The notes beneath the pieces are model-generated. The model was not told where the DNA came from. It did no database searches and saw nothing but the letters and a program-made list of their open reading frames with translations. Both the position numbers and the translations under genes were made by a program. Positions 7,766 to 14,037 of a stretch of 19,374 nucleotides of DNA are shown piece after piece; the first letter of the stretch is position 1, and each line of letters begins with the position of its first letter. The stretch is from Oscillospiraceae bacterium (GTDB taxonomy: Bacteria > Bacillota_A > Clostridia > Oscillospirales > Oscillospiraceae). Location of the stretch: the NCBI GenBank assembly GCA_017415945.1, contig JAFQDR010000035.1, forward strand, positions 1-19,374, in the 5' to 3' direction.

Positions 7766-8135
7766 TCAGCTCACCTACCTTTTGCAGAATTTCAAATTTC
7801 AGAGAAGCAAGGTCTGTTTCAGCATTCCGCAGTTCCTTTGCCATCTCTGGATAGGGACTGCGCCATTCATTGAGGTAACGTGCGATCTGATTGAGGTTGC
7901 TGCCGATCTTTCCGTATTCGGCGGTCAGCTTACCGAGGGCGGCGAGCAGTTCATCATTGACAGGACTGACCGTGATGATCGGTTTGATCACTGCGCCATC
8001 GATGGCTTGCCGGATAAATTCGGATTGGCTCATTTCATAATGTTTCAGCCGTTCAAGAAAGTCTGTGTATTCTTCCTCGGTCATGCGCGTTTTGACGATG
8101 CGGTTTCGATGCGATGTGTTGTACTTTTTTGGCAT
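7737..8135 (-). CDS. MobC-like relaxosome accessory protein (inner element)
   Basis: A 132-residue small DNA-binding protein. The N-terminal part (KTRMTEEEYTDFLERLKHYEMSQSEFIRQAI, about 15-45) is a ribbon-helix-helix-type domain; the second part (LAALGKLTAEYGKIGSNLNQIARYLNE) is the MobC signature containing G-x-NLNQIA. MobC proteins help the relaxase open and bind oriT. The ATG at 8135 follows GAAAGGAG. It is the first gene of the leftward mobilization-replication-integration operon and overlaps the relaxase gene by 29 bp. Upstream is the noncoding stretch 8136-8885, the natural place for oriT. Confidence 0.88.
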   Translation of the reverse strand: MPKKYNTSHRNRIVKTRMTEEEYTDFLERLKHYEMSQSEFIRQAIDGAVIKPIITVSPVNDELLAALGKLTAEYGKIGSNLNQIARYLNEWRSPYPEMAKELRNAETDLASLKFEILQKVGELNGYVQTYQL

Positions 8136-8209
8136 GGGAATCAGCTCCTTTCACTAAGCACAGAAATACGGGTGGTTTTACAAGGTGTTGGATGAAGAAA
8201 AAAATACCC

Positions 8210-8348
8210 CTCATATAACCCACCGTGGAGAGCACGTTTTACACCCTGTTTTTTCAAAAAATGCGAAAGTTCACAAAATGTTTTCATCTTGTCGTCTGCC
8301 ATGTTCTGAAATTGTCTCTCATATAACCCGCCGCAGAGAGCGCGTTTT
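8210..8348. repeat. Two 31-bp direct repeats, 108 bp apart
   Basis: Copy 1 (8210-8240) and copy 2 (8318-8348) both begin CTCATATAACCC and end ACGTTTT or GCGTTTT; 27 of 31 bases agree. They may be relaxosome binding sites. Read leftwards in one frame, both give KRAL-x-GGLYE, and the differences fall in one variable codon plus two third positions, so a repeat-containing short peptide is not excluded. Confidence 0.7.
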
Positions 8349-8624
8349 GCAAGTAGTTTGGAACAATTTCTTGTAAGTTTTTTCAAATTTCCTCTTGATG
8401 CAAGTAATGCAAAACATGGCAATACAGAAGAACAGCGGCGAGAGGAAAATTTGCGGCGTTAGCCGATCAGCAGGGTTTGGGGAAGGCACTCCCCAACAAG
8501 ATCACGCGGGGGGCAAAAATGAGCAAGAGGCGAAATTTGGCACCGTGGTAGAATCTTGCTCTGAAAACTCCAGCCGTTTCTTTCCCTCTACCCTTACTCG
8601 TACAGCAACACCTCGTTTTGGCCA

Positions 8625-8648
8625 ATTTTTGAGAAATTTCTCAAAAAT
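8625..8648. repeat. 24-bp perfect palindrome
   Basis: The half-site ATTTTTGAGAAA (8625-8636) is followed directly by its exact reverse complement (8637-8648), with no spacer. A spacer-less palindrome would make a poor RNA hairpin but a good site for a dimeric DNA-binding protein. It lies between the oriT candidate and the cargo promoter, about 160 bp upstream of the latter. Confidence 0.7.
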
Positions 8649-8729
8649 ATATTTGCCCTTTCACTACTACTCCGCTGTAAGTGGTGCGTTTTGGCAAAGT
8701 TTCGGAGAGAAAGTTGAAAAAAGCTTCGC

Positions 8730-8764
8730 ATAGAAAAACTCCACGGCGGGCAACCGTGGAGTTT
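8730..8764 (-). terminator. Hairpin terminator for leftward transcription
   Basis: An 11-bp perfect stem (AAACTCCACGG at 8736-8746 and its complement at 8754-8764) with a 7-base loop; on the minus strand it is followed by TTTTTCTA. It would stop leftward transcripts coming from the cargo side before they enter the oriT region and the mobilization operon. Confidence 0.65.
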
Positions 8765-8806
8765 AGAGGAAAATAAAAAAGTTACAAATGAGTTTGGCTG
8801 GAATTA

Positions 8807-8835
8807 TTGAAAAATCTGCGTTTGTATGCTATAAT
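8807..8835 (+). promoter_or_regulatory. Sigma-A-type promoter of the cargo operon
   Basis: TTGAAA (8807-8812), a 17-bp spacer and TATAAT (8830-8835) lie about 50 bases upstream of the first cargo gene. The match is near consensus, so the two cargo genes are probably expressed independently of the mobilization operon and likely while the element is integrated. Confidence 0.75.
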
Positions 8836-8885
8836 TATATTGAGAAGTTATAATTACAACGACCTGAAACAAAGGGGGAATGATA

Positions 8886-9410
8886 GTGAGGCAAAGCCGA
8901 AAGAAAACAGCAGCTCTGATAATTGCCCTCGTGTTGATTACTGTTGTATCATTGAGCATAACCACATGGACATTGTACTTCCGTGAACCTAAAGTACTTA
9001 CTCCGGACTATGCCCCACCAGATGTGGAAATAAATGCTCAGCCGATTATCGAAAATACAGAAGAAAAGCTGGACATACCCGAAGGTGAAGAAGGTATTGC
9101 TTTAACCTTTAATCCTAATGTCTCAATATTCCTTTCCATTGAACAGGCATCCGTAATGCTTTCAAATCCGAGTGTGTCAACGCAGGATATCATTGTTGAG
9201 GTAGTTATACAGGACACCATATTGGTTCAATCCGACAGAATAACGCCAGGGAATCAGATAACAGTGCTCGATCTCGAGGAGAGGGCAGCAGAAATGCTTA
9301 TGCCGGGAGAATATGACGGTAAACTTATGATACACTGCTATGATACCAAAACGGGTAAAAAAGCCGTTGTCAATACGGAACTCCCAGTGAGTGTAAAAGT
9401 CTTTGAATAA
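8886..9410 (+). CDS. Membrane-anchored extracytoplasmic protein of unknown function (cargo)
   Basis: A 174-residue protein. I chose the GTG at 8886 because GGGGG ends 7 bases before it; an ATG at 8880 is also open but almost touches the ribosome site. A positively charged N-terminus (MRQSRKK) leads into a single hydrophobic segment (about 8-30, AALIIALVLITVVSLSITTW), an uncleaved anchor or signal. The rest is acidic and rich in beta-type sequence, with no cysteine pair or catalytic motif that I recognise; it begins with a Pro-rich linker (TPDYAPPDVEINAQP). It forms a two-gene operon with the secreted protein 36 bp downstream, so the two may act together at the cell surface. Base composition is more AT-rich than in the mobilization genes, suggesting a different origin. 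Confidence 0.8.
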   Translation: MRQSRKKTAALIIALVLITVVSLSITTWTLYFREPKVLTPDYAPPDVEINAQPIIENTEEKLDIPEGEEGIALTFNPNVSIFLSIEQASVMLSNPSVSTQDIIVEVVIQDTILVQSDRITPGNQITVLDLEERAAEMLMPGEYDGKLMIHCYDTKTGKKAVVNTELPVSVKVFE

Positions 9411-9446
9411 ATAAAAAATACATATGATGAGAAAGGTGAAAAAACA

Positions 9447-10571
9447 ATGAGGAAAATTTTGGCAATCATGCTATCGTTCACGCTGGTTATGAGCTTGTGT
9501 GTTCCTGCCTATGCAGGCGAGTACATCTCGGATGATGATGGAGACAACATCGAAATGGTATCAAAAGAAGTTCGCGCAACCTATGAGCCTGAAGGTCTTA
9601 CAGATGACCCCGGCGTGATTACCGGCGTCACCATCAGCGGAGTTTCACAAAACAGCGACGGAGTATATGTTATAACAGCCTCCGACCAAGTAACCGTTAC
9701 TGTCCATGGTACAAATTTGCAGAATAATGCAGATTGCTATGTCTCAATCGCGGGCACCGGTGCATACGACATTAAAAGCTGGTTTACAGTCAGTGCCAAT
9801 GGAAAGACTGCAACAAGAACCTTTGAGGGAAGCCGCTGGATTTATTGTACCGAAGTGACAACAATAACTTTCAGCAATAGCGGAACTTCAGCTGATAGCT
9901 TTATACCCTCAAATACTCAGGTTATCTATGAGTCAAGTGCAGCGATCACCGGAATATCTGTCGCAGTTGACGGACAGACCTATAATGAAGGAATCATAAA
10001 TCTTTCGCCTGACAGCGGTGATGTTACAATAACCATTACCGGTACGAATATTGATACAAAAGAGCCGGCTCTGCAAATACGTCTTGGAGACACTCCGTTG
10101 ATAAGCTTAAGTTCCGATGATTGGGTAATTTCCGCAGACGGAACAAGTGCAAGCATCAGTTTCGAAGCAGAATATTTACAATCGGATGGTCAGCTGAAAT
10201 ACTCCAATGATTCCGGGAAAACTTATACGAACAGCGGGATCTACATAACATTTGCATATGAATCGATAAATGTCTATATTACATGGCGCAATTTTAATTT
10301 TACTTATCATGATGCAAACGGTTGGAGCTGTACAGAGGGTGAAAATGTTGTAACAGTGAAGAGCCTTGGTTATACGCCGATAAATGTAACTGCTTCTTAT
10401 GCTGCTAAGGAAGGATACAGTGAGATTACCGGTAGCTTCTCGCCCTCATCTGCAAGATTGACAACACTTACAGAGCAGAAATTTGCCTTAACACTGAGCG
10501 GCACACCCGCAAAGGCACTGAACGATGACGTAATCGGTTCCGTTACAGTGACGATTACCGGCGAACAGTAA
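9447..10571 (+). CDS. Secreted beta-rich (Ig-like) surface protein of unknown function (cargo)
   Basis: A 374-residue exported protein. The N-terminus is a classic signal peptide: MRKI, a hydrophobic core LAIMLSFTLVMSLCV and cleavage after PAYA (about residue 23). Two related beta-sandwich-like modules follow: ITGVTISGVSQNSDG...VTVTVHGTNL (about 50-155) and ITGISVAVDGQTYNEG...VTITITGTNI (about 170-280). A C-terminal domain begins INVYITWRNFNFTY and ends DDVIGSVTVTITGE. There is no sortase motif, membrane segment or enzyme motif. The repeated VTVTVHGTNL/VTITITGTNI units resemble Ig/fibronectin-like adhesin or cell-wall domains, but the ligand is unknown. Start: ATG at 9447 after AAAGGTG. It is followed by a clear terminator, so the operon has two genes. 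Confidence 0.82.
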   Translation: MRKILAIMLSFTLVMSLCVPAYAGEYISDDDGDNIEMVSKEVRATYEPEGLTDDPGVITGVTISGVSQNSDGVYVITASDQVTVTVHGTNLQNNADCYVSIAGTGAYDIKSWFTVSANGKTATRTFEGSRWIYCTEVTTITFSNSGTSADSFIPSNTQVIYESSAAITGISVAVDGQTYNEGIINLSPDSGDVTITITGTNIDTKEPALQIRLGDTPLISLSSDDWVISADGTSASISFEAEYLQSDGQLKYSNDSGKTYTNSGIYITFAYESINVYITWRNFNFTYHDANGWSCTEGENVVTVKSLGYTPINVTASYAAKEGYSEITGSFSPSSARLTTLTEQKFALTLSGTPAKALNDDVIGSVTVTITGEQ

Positions 10572-10637
10572 CACTAATATATAATATGAGCACTTATACA
10601 CAGGGGCAAACCCCGTATGTGCGCTCTGATAGGCAGA

Positions 10638-10668
10638 CAGCCCGGATCGTTGAAGTCCGGGCTGTTTT
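10638..10668 (+). terminator. Terminator of the cargo operon
   Basis: A 9-bp GC-rich stem (CAGCCCGGA, 10638-10646, with its complement 10656-10664) and a 9-base loop is followed by TTTTGCT. It lies 66 bp after the stop codon of the secreted protein gene. Confidence 0.85.
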
Positions 10669-10860
10669 GCTATCTCAAATTAGGTGGTTGTGGGAACCGT
10701 GAAAAACTTCGCCTCAGGAAATAACCCGTTCACGGTTTCGCGCTTCTCTGATTCGTGAACAGAATTTGCGGATATGTGTGGTTTTGTGTCATTCAGAAAA
10801 TAATCCTATGTTTCCGCTAAGTACGATATACCCCTTTTCGTACAGGACATCGTATGAGAT
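10669..10860. other. Short intergenic stretch with inverted repeats
   Basis: No gene seen. It contains inverted 9-mers AACCGTGAA (10695-10703) and TTCACGGTT (10729-10737), a further CGTGAAC copy (10754-10760), and GTACGA/TCGTAC (10821-10826, 10838-10843). They could be binding sites for element regulators, but nothing ties them to a function. Confidence 0.35.
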
Positions 10861-10902
10861 AAAAATATCGGCTGTATTCGCCTTTTCGGTAAATACAGCC
10901 GA
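10861..10902 (-). terminator. Terminator of the DUF6061-like gene
   Basis: An 11-bp perfect stem (TCGGCTGTATT at 10868-10878 and its complement at 10892-10902) is followed on the minus strand by TATTTTTATC. It lies 11 bp beyond the stop codon of the leftward small gene. Confidence 0.8.
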
Positions 10903-10913
10903 GGTTTTAATTT

Positions 10914-11159
10914 TCAATCTAAAGGTTTGTACTCGGTAACTGCTTTCAAATATGCCTCGAGGTCTCCGTTCAAAACAAGATCAGCATATTCAAGCGGCGC
11001 GTTGTAGATCAGATAGTCAAGCTCTGACCGCTGATACATATTGTCGGCAATCTCGTTCTCAACGGCGATAGTATCAACCGCAATCATGCTACCGTCTCTG
11101 AATTTCAGTTCCACACAGCAGTTATCAAAGTTATAAGCGCAAGAGAGTAATTTTTTCAT
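10914..11159 (-). CDS. DUF6061-like small protein
   Basis: An 81-residue protein with a strong ribosome site (GGAGG, 9 bases before the ATG). Its sequence (MKKLLSCAYNF, CCVELKFRDGSMIAVDTIAVE, MYQRSELDYLIYNAPLEYADLVLNGDLE, ending YKPLD) matches my memory of the DUF6061 family, which is common in clostridial mobile elements and has no known function. No catalytic motif or membrane segment is present. It is the gene nearest the inner element's right junction (about 93 bp away) and has its own terminator, so it is a separate unit. The family name is from recall and not from a search. Confidence 0.8.
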   Translation of the reverse strand: MKKLLSCAYNFDNCCVELKFRDGSMIAVDTIAVENEIADNMYQRSELDYLIYNAPLEYADLVLNGDLEAYLKAVTEYKPLD

Positions 11160-11199
11160 GTAGTAAATCCTCCATACTTTCTGGTTTGGCTCTGTCGGG

Positions 11200-11226
11200 A
11201 GGTAAATCTACTGCTCATACTGCGCT
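11200..11226. repeat. Inverted copy of the recombinase promoter region near the right end
   Basis: AGGTAAATCTACTGC followed by TACTGCGCT on the plus strand here matches the minus strand of 3022-3051 (AGGTAAAATCTACTGC... TACTGCGCT) apart from small gaps. It lies 26-52 bp inside the right attachment core, so the terminal arm of the element and the recombinase promoter share sequence in opposite orientation. Binding of the recombinase or of an accessory protein to both sites is possible. Confidence 0.6.
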
Positions 11227-11238
11227 TTTTGTCATTCT

Positions 11239-11673
11239 TTATGAAAACCATTCGTTGAAATAATTCTTGATTCCGGAGAAGTCGCTGATTCCGTTGTCGC
11301 TGTCCACGCCGTCATTGATTGCAATAAACCGCACATCGTATTGCGGAAAGGTAATTTCCATCAGCATACCCGTCTGCAGATAATCTCTGCCGAGGCGCGA
11401 TTGATCCTTGACAATTACGATTCCCACCTTGCCGGCTTCGATGTCTGACATCATACGCTTGAAGTCGGGACGGTTGAAATTTGCCCCGCTGTATCCGTCA
11501 TCGATATAGAATTGGATGTTGGGAAAGCCCTTGTCGTGGGCGTACTTTTTAAGCATCATTCTTTGATTTTCGATGGATAATGACTCGCCGAGCCGTTCGT
11601 CTTCTTGTGAAAGTCGGCAGTACAATGCGGTAATTAACGCCTTGCTTTTGCTTGTATTTTCGATCGATTTCAT
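11239..11673 (-). pseudogene. N-terminal catalytic half of the outer serine recombinase, cut by the inner element
   Basis: 144 codons from an ATG with AAAGGAT before it. It contains the whole resolvase catalytic domain: ALYCRLS (nucleophile Ser22), ESLSIENQRMM, DDGYSGANFNRPDF, VKDQSRLGRDYLQ and RFIAINDGVDS. It then ends at IKNYFNEWFS followed by TAA. Homologues continue FNxxYARDTSxKIRAV; that continuation is at 1320 and below. Residues 1-140 are native; the last four codons and the stop come from the inner element's right end. A free catalytic domain without DNA-binding parts should not recombine large attachment sites, though it could still dimerise. Confidence 0.92.
11252..11253 (-). other. 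Right attachment junction of the inner element (GA core)
   Basis: On the minus strand the junction reads TATTTCAAC-GA-ATGGTTTTCAT: host gene, core, inner element. Rejoining to 1319-1320 gives TTCAAC-GA-TTTTTATGCC, codons FNDFYA, in frame. An alternative 12-base similarity (AATGrTTTTyAT at both junctions) is offset and would put a stop at the join, so I prefer GA. Confidence 0.75.
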
Positions 11674-11817
11674 TTTTTTAATATCCTTTCCGAGTGAAGT
11701 GTCACTCTATAAAATCAACCGAATAGGATATGCTGCAAGATCTCTTGCACATACAACATATCACAATTCGGCTGACAAGTCCAGCGTAAAAGCGCTGAAA
11801 TATTGGCTGTAAATTTG

Positions 11818-12024
11818 TCAATTGTTTGTACCGGTGATGAGGTATCGGAGCTTGTCCGATATGCTTTCGTTTTTATCTGTCGGGAATCCTGACAGAACCT
11901 CATATTTTCTCCCGTCAATGACAACATGGGAGCGTAAGAAACTGTGTGTACGCATCTCAAGCACATCGGAACTGTCTTTGCTACTTTTGATTTCAGTAAA
12001 TTCTTTGTTTGTTAATTCTCTCAT
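11818..12024 (-). CDS. TnpW-like small protein of the outer element
   Basis: A 68-residue protein. The open frame extends further upstream, but GAAAGGA before the ATG at 12024 decides the start (MRELTNKEF); it begins 13 bases after the relaxase stop. The core VVIDGRKYEVLSGFPTDKNES followed by the helix ISDKLRYLITG is the TnpW pattern: a short beta hairpin (IGGxxYxV-like) and a helix of the type DKLxxLI. TnpW genes accompany recombinases of Tn4451-type elements; their role is unproven. The order relaxase - tnpW - recombinase parallels the inner element's small gene beside its recombinase. The 145 bases to the recombinase start (11674-11817) hold no gene. Confidence 0.75.
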   Translation of the reverse strand: MRELTNKEFTEIKSSKDSSDVLEMRTHSFLRSHVVIDGRKYEVLSGFPTDKNESISDKLRYLITGTNN

Positions 12025-12037
12025 ATATTTCCTTTCA

Positions 12038-13489
12038 TTACATCGTTTGTTCAAATCCATCATCATATTTTTCATCGTATTCGTCTTCATCTGCCTCTTC
12101 ATCCTCTCCTGAAAGGGACATTGCAAGACCGATGGCAGTACCAATCACCGCACCAACATTGGAGGCGGATTGTTCCGCTTCGATGCGGCGACGCTTTTCT
12201 TCAGCATCTTCGGTATCGTCATACATTATTGAAACAGCGGAAGCCAACCCATATAGACTGCCAATGCCAGGACCAGAACGGTGGGGAGTGCCATTGCGAT
12301 AAGACTCAGCCCCCACAGAAAGCTGTCCATAATTCCTTGCCATCCGATACGCCGCCCAGCTTTCTCTGCTGCTCTCCCAACCTGTACTTCCGCTGCTTTT
12401 GTAAGCTTCTGTATCATTTGCTCGGTTTCCTTGCGCTGTTCTGAGAGTGCTTTTTCCGTTTCTGTCCGCACGATTTCGGAAATAATATTCTGCAGATTCA
12501 ACATCTGCTCGCTGTGGATCTGACTCTCGTTCAGAATATCGTCCATCGTCATTGCCATCTGCTCCCACTGTTTTTCGGATAAAAGGATCATTTGCGGTAT
12601 TGTTTCGCGCGGCATAGGCGGTGTGGGGTACTTCTTGTTCTCGTTCAGCTTCAAGAGTTCCTCGGGACTCAGCCGTGCGCAATAGTTGTTCTCTGACATA
12701 AAATTCTTCCTCCATTTTACATTTCAAATATTTTTCGCTGTGCAGTTTGTTGTCACGGCTCTTTTTGTATTTGCCGTCTTTGTTTTTAGGCTCGCAGTAG
12801 CAGGTATACACAATGTGCATTCTTGTGTCCGACCACTCTACACCATAGCCCTGCCTGATCATATTTTGGGAAAATTCTTCTTTAGTTCCGCTGATATCCA
12901 TGGCCTTGCCGATGGCTGACATCAGACGAAACTTCCAGCTGTCACCCTGGATCGCCTTGCGGTATTCACCGTTTGCGATGCCTTGTACCTTGCTTTTCTC
13001 GTAGGGCGGCAGCACAGATTTGCCATGTGCCAAACAAATTTTATCACTCAAAGCGCGAAGCTCCGTCAGCGTTTTCGGATTCTGACGGAGCTTCAAACCG
13101 GTTTCATGGCTCACCGAATTTATAATAAAGTGATTGTGCAAGTGATTTACATCGCGGTGGGTTGCCACCAAAACCTCATGACCTTGCCATGCCTTTCCGG
13201 CAAACTCAAGTCCGATGGCATTGACTTCTTCGGGTGTGATCTCCTCATCTATGGGGAATGACTGCACATAGTGATAGAAGAATACACCGTTTGCTTTACC
13301 GAACGCTGCCTTGGTTGCCATAAATTCCTGATAGGCAAACCGAGGATTGCAGTTCACTCCCGAGGTGCAGAATACATTTTCGGTGAGCTCGGTTTTGTGC
13401 GGCTGCAGACAATACCGGATAACCGCGGCCATAGAGGATGCCGTGGAATTACCGCCGGGTTTGTATTTGATTGCCTTGATGATCGCCAT
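12038..13489 (-). CDS. MOBP-type relaxase of the outer element
   Basis: A 483-residue VirD2/MobA-type relaxase. The N-terminal nuclease domain has candidate Tyr26 (VIRYCLQP), FYHYVQSFP (71-79), and the metal motif HRDVNHLHNHFIINS (111-125) with His111, Asp113, His116, His118 and His120. A DNA-binding helical part follows to about 255 (KFRLMSAIGKAMDISGTKEEFSQNMIRQGYGVEW). The C-terminal half is low-complexity and charged, ending with a hydrophobic patch (VGAVIGTAIGLAMSL) and an acidic tail. The ATG overlaps the mobC stop by one base (TAATG). Codons about 263-421 also encode a separate protein in another frame, which explains the unusual composition there. Confidence 0.92.
   Translation of the reverse strand: MAIIKAIKYKPGGNSTASSMAAVIRYCLQPHKTELTENVFCTSGVNCNPRFAYQEFMATKAAFGKANGVFFYHYVQSFPIDEEITPEEVNAIGLEFAGKAWQGHEVLVATHRDVNHLHNHFIINSVSHETGLKLRQNPKTLTELRALSDKICLAHGKSVLPPYEKSKVQGIANGEYRKAIQGDSWKFRLMSAIGKAMDISGTKEEFSQNMIRQGYGVEWSDTRMHIVYTCYCEPKNKDGKYKKSRDNKLHSEKYLKCKMEEEFYVREQLLRTAESRGTLEAEREQEVPHTAYAARNNTANDPFIRKTVGADGNDDGRYSERESDPQRADVESAEYYFRNRADRNGKSTLRTAQGNRANDTEAYKSSGSTGWESSRESWAAYRMARNYGQLSVGAESYRNGTPHRSGPGIGSLYGLASAVSIMYDDTEDAEEKRRRIEAEQSASNVGAVIGTAIGLAMSLSGEDEEADEDEYDEKYDDGFEQTM
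12226..12699 (-). CDS. Gene nested in the relaxase gene: coiled-coil protein with C-terminal membrane segment
   Basis: A 157-residue open frame wholly inside the relaxase gene, same strand, shifted by one base. The ATG at 12699 has an excellent ribosome site (GGAGGAAG, about 6 bases away), itself part of the relaxase codons MEEEFY. The product looks like a real protein: Pro-rich start, a long amphipathic coiled coil (about 45-115, LSEKQWEQMAMTMDDILNES through MIQKLTKAAEVQ) and one membrane helix near the end (126-152, FLWGLSLIAMALPTVLVLALAVYMGW). RSF1010 mobB, nested in mobA and encoding a membrane protein that aids relaxase delivery to the transfer channel, is a known precedent for this arrangement. 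A similar role here is inference. Confidence 0.75.
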   Translation of the reverse strand: MSENNYCARLSPEELLKLNENKKYPTPPMPRETIPQMILLSEKQWEQMAMTMDDILNESQIHSEQMLNLQNIISEIVRTETEKALSEQRKETEQMIQKLTKAAEVQVGRAAEKAGRRIGWQGIMDSFLWGLSLIAMALPTVLVLALAVYMGWLPLFQ

Positions 13490-13806
13490 TACTTCACCTC
13501 GTTTTCCCGTCCGATGCGGTACAGTTCCTCGTATATTTTTTGCAACTGCTCCTCTATAGCATCTAAATTCACCGCATGGATTCGTCCTGTGTGAGCCAAA
13601 ACTGACAGCTGATTTAAGTTATTGCCGATTCGTTTCAGCGCGGGAAGCATATCGTTGATGCCATCTACAATCCTAATCTCCTTGCCGATACCTGCGGCAA
13701 TCAGATAATTGGTGCGGTCAAGTTTTGCCTTACGAGCTTGCTTATCGATGGCGTTAAGCTCCTTTTCGGTTACCCGAAAAGCGATGGGAATATTTCGTTT
13801 TCGCAT
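13489..13806 (-). CDS. MobC-like relaxosome accessory protein (outer element)
   Basis: A 105-residue protein from the ATG at 13806, chosen because GAAAGGAT precedes it; the open frame continues 35 codons upstream into the oriT-like DNA, and that extension is probably not translated. Residues 1-40 (RKRNIPIAFRVTEKELNAIDKQARKAKLDRTNYL) are a ribbon-helix-helix-like DNA-binding region, and LPALKRIGNNLNQLSVLAHTG (54-74) is the MobC signature. It should help the relaxase at oriT. Its TAA overlaps the relaxase ATG by one base, so the two are translationally coupled. Confidence 0.9.
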   Translation of the reverse strand: MRKRNIPIAFRVTEKELNAIDKQARKAKLDRTNYLIAAGIGKEIRIVDGINDMLPALKRIGNNLNQLSVLAHTGRIHAVNLDAIEEQLQKIYEELYRIGRENEVK

Positions 13807-14037
13807 GATATTTATCCTTTCTGAGTGTTTTTTCACTGCGTTTTGAAGGGGTTGCGGGTTCACCCGCATTGTACGGTGCGATGGCGGCAAGCCAAGCGCT
13901 CTGCTCGCCACGGCTTTATGCCGTGTTTATTCGCTCTATCTACCGGTTTATTGAAGGGTACTTTGGATTTGGCGATACAAGCGATACAGCGATACACTTT
14001 TTTGATTTTGTACACCTGTAACACTTGTACGCAAAAT
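13807..14037 (-). other. Candidate oriT of the outer element
   Basis: This 231-bp gap between the DUF927 gene and mobC holds dense structure: a 7-bp stem TGCGGGT/ACCCGCA with a 2-base loop (13853-13868), CACGGC/GCCGTG with a 5-base loop (13909-13925), and three GCGATACA repeats (13972-13979, 13981-13988, 13989-13996). From memory, sequence of this kind directly upstream of mobC is conserved in many clostridial elements. A nick site cannot be assigned by eye. Confidence 0.6.

Larger units (their letters stand above)
8136..8806. other. Noncoding stretch upstream of mobC: candidate oriT
   Basis: This gap holds no convincing gene. It contains two 31-bp imperfect direct repeats (8210-8240, 8318-8348), an inverted repeat TTGGGGA/TCCCCAA with a 6-base loop (8477-8496) followed by a G-run (GCGGGGGGC at 8506-8514), a 24-bp perfect palindrome (8625-8648) and a leftward terminator (8736-8764). 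An inverted repeat with a conserved-looking flank directly upstream of mobC and the relaxase is the typical oriT layout for MOBP systems. I cannot name the nick site. Two open frames here (leftward 8141-8422 and rightward 8395-8733) lack ribosome sites. Confidence 0.5.
1319..11252. mobile_element. Inner integrative mobilizable element inserted in a serine recombinase gene
   Basis: About 9.93 kb lies between the two halves of the outer recombinase gene. It has the full kit of a mobilizable element with replication functions: serine recombinase at the left end, TnpW-like gene, DnaC-like ATPase, RepA_N-type initiator with internal iterons, ParB-like protein, MOBP relaxase, MobC, a noncoding oriT candidate, a two-gene surface-protein cargo and a DUF6061-like gene. 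No type IV secretion genes are present, so it would need a helper for transfer. The ends are placed by requiring the host gene to rejoin in frame at a GA dinucleotide, the crossover dinucleotide known for TnpX/TndX-type clostridial recombinases. Confidence 0.88.

Noticed and set aside
6758..7873. Long rightward open frame (371 codons) opposite the relaxase
   Set aside because: Antisense shadow of the relaxase and mobC genes; no recognisable domain or ribosome site.
8141..8422. Leftward 93-codon open frame containing the KRAL-x-GGLYE repeats
   Set aside because: TTG start with no ribosome site and it runs almost to mobC. Kept only as an alternative reading in the findings.
8395..8733. Rightward 112-codon open frame in the noncoding stretch
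   Set aside because: No ribosome site, low-complexity polar product, and it runs across the inverted repeat and the 24-bp palindrome; DNA structure explains the region better.
13807..13911. N-terminal extension of the outer MobC
   Set aside because: Lies in the hairpin-rich oriT-like DNA; GAAAGGAT before the ATG at 13806 marks the real start.
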